Source of the DNA: Terrirubrum sp051646285
GTDB lineage: Bacteria; Pseudomonadota; Alphaproteobacteria; Rhizobiales; Beijerinckiaceae
Reading direction: 5' to 3'
DNA length: 24,184 bases
NCBI GenBank assembly: GCA_051646285.1
Contig: JBOFCU010000128.1
Coordinates: 1-24,184 of the forward strand
Every line of letters starts with the position of its first letter. The stretch's first letter is position 1. Position numbers and translations under genes: made by a program. This document shows, one piece after another, positions 14,651-21,299 of the stretch. The notes below the pieces were generated by a model that was given only the letters and a program-made list of their open reading frames with translations, made no database searches and was not told where the DNA came from.

Positions 14651-15201
14651 TGGCCGCCTATCACGTTGTAATCGTTCACTTCCCGATTGCGCTCTGGATG
14701 ACAGCCTCGCTCGCCATCCTGTTCCGCGCCGTATCTGACAGCCAACTGGCTGTAACCATTGACCGGGCACTTGTGCCACTGCTCACGATAGCCCTGATAT
14801 TCGGCCTTGCCGCCTATATCATCGGCGTTTTCGTCTGGCCCCGTGAAGCGATCACCGCATCGCCAATCGCGCGCAATCATATTCTGACAGCAACCTGGAC
14901 CACAGGCTATTGGGCCGCCATCCTTTGGCTGCGCAAATCCAACGGGCAGGCCGTCTGGCGGGGCATGATGCGGTGGGTCATGGCATTTCTGGCGCTCGTG
15001 GGAGCCACGTTGCTTGGTCTTACCGGCACGCTGGGCGGTCATCTCATTGGCGTTTACACGGACGTGTCGAAAATCCTGCGCCAGCTTGGCTGGGAGGTTT
15101 ACACGACATTTTACGTTCCAAACCTGACGCTTGCGGCCATTGCGGTCATCGCGGTGTTGTTGATCGGACTGGGACTGACCGCCCGCAAAGCGAATCCCTG
15201 A
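14650..15201 (+). CDS. DUF2231-like multi-pass membrane protein, possible cytochrome b
   Basis: A 183-residue protein with four to five membrane helices. It opens with HVVIVHFPIALW (H10 in HFP) and carries TGTLGGHL (125-132, H131) plus H77 in ARNHIL. The HFPxAL opening and GGHL motif are what I associate with DUF2231 membrane proteins; the histidines could ligate b-type heme, which is inference. Start and stop overlap in TAATG with the upstream heme-binding protein gene, and GGGGGAG lies 8 nt before the ATG, so the two are translated together. A plausible role is as membrane anchor or electron partner of that protein. A terminator follows 36 bp after the stop. Confidence 0.75.
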   Translation: MAAYHVVIVHFPIALWMTASLAILFRAVSDSQLAVTIDRALVPLLTIALIFGLAAYIIGVFVWPREAITASPIARNHILTATWTTGYWAAILWLRKSNGQAVWRGMMRWVMAFLALVGATLLGLTGTLGGHLIGVYTDVSKILRQLGWEVYTTFYVPNLTLAAIAVIAVLLIGLGLTARKANP

Positions 15202-15237
15202 CAAGCTGATTTTTGCCAGGCGAAACCGATGACGAAG

Positions 15238-15261
15238 CGGCCCCTTCACCGGGGCCGTTTT
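15238..15261 (+). terminator. Rho-independent terminator after the heme-protein pair
   Basis: A 7-bp perfect stem, CGGCCCC (15238-15244) and GGGGCCG (15251-15257), with loop TTCACC is followed by four T's. It closes the two-gene unit upstream of acpP. Confidence 0.8.
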
Positions 15262-15528
15262 CGGCCGCAATGCAATCGCAAGCCAATTCAGTGTGCTACA
15301 GCTGTTTCCCGACTCAAATTGTTAGCTGTTGATCACTTGATTTCTGATTTTGTGTGCGGCGCAGGGCTATGCTATTGCGTGCGCCGAACGGTCGGCCCTC
15401 TTGACGCAAGCCCATAAAACGGGCTTGGCAGGATCGATCAAAACGGCTGCGGCGCATCTTGCTTCGCGGGCCATCACGGGCAGAGGGTGGCCGGCCTTGA
15501 AGGCTGCCAAACGAGCGAGGACTATACG
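15262..15528. other. acpP upstream region with a leader hairpin
   Basis: About 270 bp without a gene. It must contain the acpP promoter, since a terminator closes the upstream unit, but no -35/-10 pair was convincing. A hairpin with 7-bp stem CAAGCCC/GGGCTTG and loop ATAAAAC lies at 15407-15427, directly after a TTGACG hexamer. A smaller one (GCCTTGAAGGC) sits just before the ribosome site. No known riboswitch was recognised. Confidence 0.5.
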
Positions 15529-15762
15529 ATGAGCGATGTCGCCGAACGGGTGAAGAAGATCGTGATCGAGCATCTTGGTGTTGACGCCGAAAAGGTGACC
15601 GAAAAAGCCCATTTCATCGACGATCTCGGCGCCGATTCGCTCGACACCGTCGAGCTCGTCATGGCGTTCGAAGAGGAATTCAACGTCGAAATCCCGGATG
15701 ATGCGGCTGAAAAGATTGCGACGGTTGGCGACGCTGTGTCGTTCCTGTCAAAAGCCGCCTAA
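15529..15762 (+). CDS. acpP: Acyl carrier protein
   Basis: Carries growing acyl chains on a phosphopantetheine arm through fatty acid synthesis. 77 residues, the normal size, highly acidic. The prosthetic group attaches to S37 in the signature DDLGADSLDTVELVMAFEE. The ATG at 15529 is chosen over an in-frame start at 15487 because GAGG lies 8 nt upstream and the protein then begins MSDVAERVKKIV, as in other alphaproteobacteria. It is flanked by terminators on both sides, so it appears to be transcribed as a single gene. That suits a protein needed in large amounts. Confidence 0.98.
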   Translation: MSDVAERVKKIVIEHLGVDAEKVTEKAHFIDDLGADSLDTVELVMAFEEEFNVEIPDDAAEKIATVGDAVSFLSKAA

Positions 15763-15768
15763 TCAATC

Positions 15769-15803
15769 AAAGGCGTGTGCTGGAGACAGTTCACGCCTTT
15801 TTT
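15769..15803 (+). terminator. Rho-independent terminator after acpP
   Basis: A 9-bp stem, AAAGGCGTG (15769-15777) and CACGCCTTT (15792-15800), with an inner CTG-GAGA-CAG extension, runs into six T's (15798-15803). It starts 7 bp past the acpP stop. Confidence 0.88.
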
Positions 15804-15909
15804 CCCTGTAGACTGTGTCATTGCTCGATGCGCTGTGCAGGGAAGTTGATCCGATCTCCTTGAACGGTTCCGGTCTTGTCCCGGTCCGCCTGTTTATGGG
15901 ATTGCCTTC

Positions 15910-17178
15910 ATGTTGCGGCGTGTCGTCGTTACCGGTCTTGGAATGGTTTCGCCGCTTGGCAACAGCGCCGAATCCACATGGGCCAACATTCTCGCGGGAA
16001 AATCCGGCGCAGCACGCATCGAGAATTTCGATGTGTCTGATTTGCCGTGCCAGATTGCCTGTCAGATCAAGCGCGGGGATGGCGCAGGCGGCTCTTTCAA
16101 TCCCGATCAGTGGATGGAGCCAAAAGAGCAGCGCAAGGTCGATGATTTCATTATGTTCGCGGTCGCGGCCGCGACGCAGGCACTCAATGATGCCAACTGG
16201 CACCCCAAGACCTATGAAGAGCAGATCACCACAGGCGTGATGATCGGGTCCGGTATTGGCGGCCTGAATGGCATTGCAGAGACGGCTGTCTTGCTCAAGG
16301 AGCGCGGCCCCCGGCGTGTCTCCCCATTTTTTATTCCCGGCCGCCTGATCAATCTGGCTGGCGGTTATGTGTCGATTGAGCATGGGCTTAAAGGCCCCAA
16401 CCATGCGGTTGTCACAGCCTGTTCAACCGGCGCCCACGCGATTGGCGATGCGGCGCGGATTGTGGCGCTGGGCGATGCGGACGTGATGGTTGCCGGCGGC
16501 ACGGAATCGTCTGTAACCCGCATTGGCATTGCGGGATTCGCTGCCTGCCGTGCCCTGTCCACCGCTTTCAATGAGACACCGCAAAAAGGGTCCCGGCCCT
16601 ACGACAAGGACCGTGATGGCTTCGTCATGGGCGAGGGCGCAGGCATTGTTGTTGTCGAGGCGCTGGATCACGCACTGGCCCGTGGCGCTAAAATCTATGC
16701 GGAAGTGATCGGTTACGGCATGTCTGGCGACGCCTATCACATCACCTCGCCGTCGGAGGATGGCGATGGTGCGTTTCGCTGCATGCAGGCTGCCCTCAAG
16801 CGAGCAGGCATTTCTGCCGGCGAACTCGACTATATCAATGCCCATGGCACATCCACGCCAGTCGGAGATGAAATCGAGTTGCGCGCGGTCGAGCGGCTGG
16901 TTGGCAACAATGCAGCCAAGGTGGCGATGTCTTCGACGAAATCTTCGACCGGGCATCTGCTCGGTGCTGCGGGCGCCATCGAGGCCATTTTCTCCATTCT
17001 GGCTATCCGTGACCAGACGGTGCCACCGACGCTTAACCTCGACAATCCGTCCGTGCAGACGGCGATTGATCTTGTGCCGCACACGGCCAAAAAGCGCGGC
17101 GTCGAAACAGTTCTGTCGAATTCTTTCGGGTTTGGTGGTACCAATGCGTCTCTGGTCATGCGCCGGTACGTTTCCTGA
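15910..17178 (+). CDS. fabF: 3-oxoacyl-[ACP] synthase II
   Basis: Condenses malonyl-ACP with acyl-ACP, the elongation step of fatty acid synthesis, and controls the degree of unsaturation. 422 residues. The Cys-His-His triad is present: C171 (VVTACSTGAHAI), H312 (NAHGTSTPVGD) and H349 (STKSSTGHLLGAAG, with K344). The C-terminal motif SNSFGFGGTNASLV is also present. The ATG at 15910 gives the usual start MLRRVVVTGLGMVSPLG; only a weak GGGA precedes it. The 106-bp gap after the acpP terminator must hold its own promoter. mltG follows after about 190 bp without an obvious terminator. Confidence 0.97.
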   Translation: MLRRVVVTGLGMVSPLGNSAESTWANILAGKSGAARIENFDVSDLPCQIACQIKRGDGAGGSFNPDQWMEPKEQRKVDDFIMFAVAAATQALNDANWHPKTYEEQITTGVMIGSGIGGLNGIAETAVLLKERGPRRVSPFFIPGRLINLAGGYVSIEHGLKGPNHAVVTACSTGAHAIGDAARIVALGDADVMVAGGTESSVTRIGIAGFAACRALSTAFNETPQKGSRPYDKDRDGFVMGEGAGIVVVEALDHALARGAKIYAEVIGYGMSGDAYHITSPSEDGDGAFRCMQAALKRAGISAGELDYINAHGTSTPVGDEIELRAVERLVGNNAAKVAMSSTKSSTGHLLGAAGAIEAIFSILAIRDQTVPPTLNLDNPSVQTAIDLVPHTAKKRGVETVLSNSFGFGGTNASLVMRRYVS

Positions 17179-17369
17179 CCGTCTGCTGGTGCTTTCGAGC
17201 GCGCCTGAGGTCAGGATTGGTGCATCGAAGGAGCGGTGAAAGCTGCAGAGGCAAAGCGTGCGAAAAAGCATCGTGATCTGCCGGCGAATTCGTGCCATAT
17301 TCGCTTGGCAAAGTCGTTTGATTGAAACCTGCGGCGGCGCCGCAAACAAAGGCCGCTGAAAAGCCCCGC

Positions 17370-18758
17370 ATGACTGATCCTGATCTGAATACCGATGTTT
17401 CTGAAGCGGCGCGCCAGGCCTCCATGGGCACGCGCCGCGTTGCGCCACGCAGCCCCAAAGAGGCGATTGAGCCCATGCCGGCACCGCCTCCGCCGCCGCG
17501 TCTGAAGATGCGTCATCGCCCATTCGTCACCTACGGCTCTAACTTTTTCACCATTCTGCTTGTGCTGATCGCCATGGCGGGCGCGGGCGCTTTCGTGTTC
17601 GTCAACAACCAGTCAAAGCCAGGCCCGCTGGCGGAAGACAAGGTGATGATGGTGCAGCGCGGCGGCACCTGGGATATTGCCGAGCAGCTCGAACAGGCCG
17701 GCGTCATCTCCGATCCCTACAGCTTTGTTTTCGCTGTGCTGACGAGTGGCAAGGGCGACCAGCTCAAGGCCGGCGAGTACCTTTTCAAGCAACGTTCGAG
17801 TGTTTCGCAAGTGGTTTCGACATTGATCGAAGGCCGTTCGATTCTCCACTCGGTGACATTGCCGGAAGGGCTGACGAGTGAGCAGATTATCGCCCGGCTG
17901 ATGGAAAGTGATGTTCTGGTCGGCGACATCCGCGAAATTCCGCCGGAAGGGTCACTGTTGCCCGATACTTACCGCGTGCCGCGCGGCATGCAGCGCCAGC
18001 AGCTGGTTGCACGCATGCAGGATGAGCAGCGCAAGATGCTCAACCAGATTTATGCGAAACGCTCGCCGGACAATCCGATCAAGACAGCGCGTGAACTCGT
18101 CATTCTCGCCTCAATTGTCGAGAAGGAAACGGGCCGCGCCGATGAGCGCACGCGGGTTGCCGGTGTCTTCATCAACCGGCTCAACAAGCGCATGAAGCTC
18201 CAGTCTGATCCGACGATTGTCTATGGGCTTGTCGGCGGCAAGGGCACATTGGGCCGCGGGATCATGCGCGAGGAAATCAACCGCGCCACACCTTACAATA
18301 CCTATGTGATCGAGGGGCTGCCGCCGGGGCCGATTGCCAATCCGGGCCGCGCGGCGATGGAAGCTGTCGCCAATCCCTCGCGCACCAACGATCTGTTCTT
18401 CGTCGCTGATGGCACCGGCGGCCACGCCTTTGCCGAGACGCTGGAGCAGCATAACCGCAATGTGACGCGCTGGCGTCAGATCGAGCGCGCCCGCCCGGCG
18501 ACCGACCAGCAGCCCAAGCCGGTTGACCGGTTTGAGGACGACACAGCCGCGCCGGCGGCACCCGCCCGCCGCTCGGATGTTGGGCCAGACAGCGCCGTGC
18601 CCGCGACCATGACAGGCTCTATCGAGGCTATCCCGGCCTTTGCCCCCGGCCCGCGCCGGGGCTTCACCGACGCGACCGAAGGCACGGCGAAAGACCCGCT
18701 CAAAATCAAGAATTTCGATCTGAACTCAACGCAGGTCGTGCCGAAATTGCGGCGCTGA
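17370..18758 (+). CDS. mltG: Endolytic murein transglycosylase
   Basis: Cleaves nascent peptidoglycan strands in the inner membrane and so sets glycan chain length. From the ATG at 17370 it has 462 residues: a Pro-rich cytoplasmic N-terminus, one membrane helix (about 57-78), a LysM-like subdomain (about 90-155), and the YceG/MltG catalytic domain. The catalytic Glu lies in ASIVEKETG (E251, E253 nearby), followed by RVAGVFINRL, DPTIVYGL, YNTY and GLPPGPIANPG. A TTG at 17322 would add 16 residues; neither start has a good ribosome site, and the ATG fits family length better. After about residue 385 the tail is disordered and Pro/Ala-rich, as often seen in this order. Confidence 0.95.
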   Translation: MTDPDLNTDVSEAARQASMGTRRVAPRSPKEAIEPMPAPPPPPRLKMRHRPFVTYGSNFFTILLVLIAMAGAGAFVFVNNQSKPGPLAEDKVMMVQRGGTWDIAEQLEQAGVISDPYSFVFAVLTSGKGDQLKAGEYLFKQRSSVSQVVSTLIEGRSILHSVTLPEGLTSEQIIARLMESDVLVGDIREIPPEGSLLPDTYRVPRGMQRQQLVARMQDEQRKMLNQIYAKRSPDNPIKTARELVILASIVEKETGRADERTRVAGVFINRLNKRMKLQSDPTIVYGLVGGKGTLGRGIMREEINRATPYNTYVIEGLPPGPIANPGRAAMEAVANPSRTNDLFFVADGTGGHAFAETLEQHNRNVTRWRQIERARPATDQQPKPVDRFEDDTAAPAAPARRSDVGPDSAVPATMTGSIEAIPAFAPGPRRGFTDATEGTAKDPLKIKNFDLNSTQVVPKLRR

Positions 18759-18841
18759 CCTGTGCAAAGCGCCCCGTAGCCATTTCGGCTTGGCAATGAT
18801 TGCGTTAGACAACGGCAGCTTTTTCACCACCGGGGCTGCCG

Positions 18842-19729
18842 ATGACCGTTTCCAGCATGACAGGATTTGCCCGCGCCGCAGGCGAAAGCGGCGGCAACCG
18901 CTTTGTCTGGGAAATGAAAACGGTCAATGCCAAGGCTCTGGATGTGCGCCTGCGGATGCCGCCCGGCTTTGATGATCTGGGCGAAGAGGCACGCAAGAAA
19001 GTTGGCGGCGCATTGAAGCGCGGAACCTGTTTTGTATCGCTGACGCTCACCCGCGCCCAAAGTGTTGCATCTGTCCGGATCAATGAAGCGCTGCTGGAGC
19101 AGCTTGTGGCGCTGGCTGACCGGTATCGTGGCCGCAGCGGATTAAATCCGCCATCGCTGGATGGCTTGCTGGCCGTGCGGGGCGTTGTCGATATTGATGA
19201 AAATTCCGAAGATGAGGCGGTGCTTGCCGCTTTGAAAAAAAGTCTTGTCGCGGCGCTGGATGAAGGGCTGGCAGCGCTGGTGGCCATGCGCGATAGCGAA
19301 GGCAAGGCACTGGAAAAAATTCTGCTGGAAAAAGTTGATGAAATGGCGCGGCTGACGCAAGCAGCGGAAGTGTCGCCCGCTCGCCAGCCCGAAGCCATCC
19401 GCCAGAAACTGGCGCAGCAAATTACAGCCATTCTGGAAACAGGGCGCGGCTTTGATGAAAACCGCCTGCATCAGGAAGCGATCATGCTGGCATCACGCGC
19501 AGATGTGCGCGAAGAGCTGGACCGTTTGAAGACGCATATTGCCGCCGTCCGCACGTTGCTGGCCGAGGGCGGAGCGATTGGCCGCAAGCTCGATTTTCTG
19601 GCGCAGGAATTGGCGCGTGAAGCCAGCACCCTGTCAGCCAAGGCCTCTGATGCCGCGCTCAATACCATTGGACTGTCGCTGAAAAGCACGGTCGAACAAT
19701 TTCGCGAACAAGTACAGAATGTGGAGTGA
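18842..19729 (+). CDS. yicC: YicC family endoribonuclease-like protein
   Basis: A 295-residue YicC/YloC family protein, reported elsewhere to be an endoribonuclease. The N-terminal signature SSMTGFARAAGE is followed by WEMKTVNAKALDVRLRMP, then the C-terminal DUF1732 region with GRGFDENRLHQEAIMLA, ADVREELDRLKTH and GRKLDFLAQELAREASTLSAKA. The start at 18842 gives the normal N-terminus, with a GGGG patch upstream. The gene ends 3 nt before the gmk ATG, and the gmk ribosome site lies inside its last codons, so the two are translationally linked. The yicC-gmk order is widely conserved. Confidence 0.95.
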   Translation: MTVSSMTGFARAAGESGGNRFVWEMKTVNAKALDVRLRMPPGFDDLGEEARKKVGGALKRGTCFVSLTLTRAQSVASVRINEALLEQLVALADRYRGRSGLNPPSLDGLLAVRGVVDIDENSEDEAVLAALKKSLVAALDEGLAALVAMRDSEGKALEKILLEKVDEMARLTQAAEVSPARQPEAIRQKLAQQITAILETGRGFDENRLHQEAIMLASRADVREELDRLKTHIAAVRTLLAEGGAIGRKLDFLAQELAREASTLSAKASDAALNTIGLSLKSTVEQFREQVQNVE

Positions 19730-19732
19730 GTG

Positions 19733-20386
19733 ATGAGCGCGACGAGCCGGCGTGGTTTGATTTTGATTGTGTCATCGCCCTCAGGCGCAGGAAAAACCAC
19801 ATTAACGCGCGCGCTGCTGGCAAAGGATTCCAGCCTGCATCTGTCGGTGTCGGTCACGACGCGCCAGCGCCGTCCCAATGAAGCGGATGGCGTGCATTAT
19901 CATTTTTTGAGTGTGCGTGAATTTGAATCGCGCCGTGATGCAGGTGAGTTTCTCGAATGGGCACAGGTGCATGGTGTGCATTATTATGGCACGCCACGTG
20001 ACGCGGTGGAAAAAGCATTACAGGACGGGCGCGATGTTCTTTTCGATATCGATGTGCAAGGCACCGCACAGGTGCGCGAAAAAATGCCCCGGGACGTGGT
20101 CACTGTGTTTGTGCTGCCACCCTCCATTGCCGAACTGCATGCCCGCCTGAAGCGCCGCGCTGATGAAGATGATGCCTCGATCCGCCGCCGTCTCGCCACG
20201 GCGCGTATCGAAATCGCGCGATGGAATGATTATGATTATGTCGTGGTCAATGACGATCTGGACCGCGCATTTATTGAACTGGAATCCATTCTCACGGCTG
20301 AACGGCAAAAGAAATTCCGCCGGGGCGATCTGGAAAAACTGGTTGCAACGCTTGATGCAGATTTGGGAACCCTGCTGGCGTCGTAA
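19733..20386 (+). CDS. gmk: Guanylate kinase
   Basis: ATP-dependent phosphorylation of GMP to GDP, needed for GTP and dGTP supply. 217 residues. P-loop SSPSGAGKTT (14-23, K21), then VSVTTRQRRPNEADGVHYHF and EFLEWAQVHGVHYYGTP for GMP binding, and DIDVQGTAQVREKMP. The ATG at 19733 is chosen over the GTG at 19730 because GGAG lies 6 nt upstream, in the end of yicC. Its stop codon is 1 nt from the stop of the convergent rsmA, with no hairpin between them, so the two transcripts probably overlap at their 3' ends. Confidence 0.97.
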   Translation: MSATSRRGLILIVSSPSGAGKTTLTRALLAKDSSLHLSVSVTTRQRRPNEADGVHYHFLSVREFESRRDAGEFLEWAQVHGVHYYGTPRDAVEKALQDGRDVLFDIDVQGTAQVREKMPRDVVTVFVLPPSIAELHARLKRRADEDDASIRRRLATARIEIARWNDYDYVVVNDDLDRAFIELESILTAERQKKFRRGDLEKLVATLDADLGTLLAS

Positions 20387-20387
20387 A

Positions 20388-21233
20388 TTATCTGCCGCGT
20401 TGCGCATCCCATGCGTTGGCAAGCGCAACAAACCCTTCAATCGCAATTGTTTCTGCCCGCGCTGTTGGATCAATTCCCGCTGCATCGAGCAATTGCGCTG
20501 TATCGCCACCCAGACTTTTCAGGCTTTGCCGCAGCATTTTGCGCCGTTGCGTGAATGCAGCCTGCGCAACACGCGTCAGACTGCTCAATGCGCAGGGCAG
20601 GGGTTTTAAAATCGGCACAAGCTGCACAATGCTGGAGGTCACTTTTGGCGGCGGTGTGAAGGCAGAGGGCGGCACGTCGAAAAGAATTTTTGCCTGCGTG
20701 CGCCAGCCGCACAACACGGCCAGCCGGCCATAATCAACCCGTTGCTCTGGTGTTGCGACAATCCGCTCTGCGACCTCGCGCTGAAACATCAGTGTCATGC
20801 TGTCCCAATGCGGCGGCCATGAATCTGTTTCAAGCCAGCGCACGAGCAATTCTGTGCCGATATTATATGGCAGATTGGCAACGACACGAAAGGGTGCGCC
20901 TTCTGTGAGGCTGCCGAGATCAACCGTCAGCGCATCTGCATGAACAATATGCAGGCGGCCTGGATAATACGCTGCAATATCGCCAAGGGCCGGCAAAAAC
21001 CGCTCATCGCGCTCCACGGCAATGACGCGGGCCGCATCGGTGGCGAGCAGCGCCCGCGTCAATCCACCGGGGCCAGGGCCGATCTCGACAATTGTCTTGC
21101 CGGCAAGGGGGCCGGCTTCGCGCGCAATGCGTGCTGTCAGATTCAGATCGAACAGAAAATTTTGCCCAAGCGACCGGCGCGGATCAAGATCATACTGTCG
21201 CACAACATCGCGCAGCGGGGGCAGGGCATCCAT
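20388..21233 (-). CDS. rsmA: 16S rRNA (adenine1518/1519-N6)-dimethyltransferase
   Basis: Dimethylates two adjacent adenines in the 3' terminal helix of 16S rRNA during 30S maturation (RsmA/KsgA). 281 residues from the ATG at 21233; a GTG at 21236 would add one. SLGQNFLFD (21-29), SAM-binding VEIGPGPGGLT (49-59), acidic E74 (AVERD), HAD (98-100), and the catalytic NLPYNIGT (120-127) are present. The C-terminal domain includes AFTQRRKMLRQSLK. It lies 63 bp downstream of lptD on the same strand. In many relatives pdxA and surA lie between lptD and rsmA; here they do not. Confidence 0.97.
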   Translation of the reverse strand: MDALPPLRDVVRQYDLDPRRSLGQNFLFDLNLTARIAREAGPLAGKTIVEIGPGPGGLTRALLATDAARVIAVERDERFLPALGDIAAYYPGRLHIVHADALTVDLGSLTEGAPFRVVANLPYNIGTELLVRWLETDSWPPHWDSMTLMFQREVAERIVATPEQRVDYGRLAVLCGWRTQAKILFDVPPSAFTPPPKVTSSIVQLVPILKPLPCALSSLTRVAQAAFTQRRKMLRQSLKSLGGDTAQLLDAAGIDPTARAETIAIEGFVALANAWDAQRGR

Positions 21234-21252
21234 CACATCATGATCCGGATAA

Positions 21253-21279
21253 ATTATATGATGGCAATTGCAGCGTCAG
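21253..21279 (-). promoter_or_regulatory. Possible rsmA promoter
   Basis: In the lptD-rsmA gap, minus strand, an exact TATAAT (21258-21253) is preceded by CTGACG (21279-21274) with a 15-bp spacer, slightly short. The predicted start would leave only about a dozen nt of leader before the ATG at 21233, and the ribosome site there is weak. This is a candidate for separate expression of rsmA. Confidence 0.35.
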
Positions 21280-21299
21280 CGCACTGCACCGTGCACAGA

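Noticed and set aside
15337..15373. TTGATT and TATGCT as an acpP promoter
   Set aside because: The spacer is 25 bp; other pairings match the consensus poorly.
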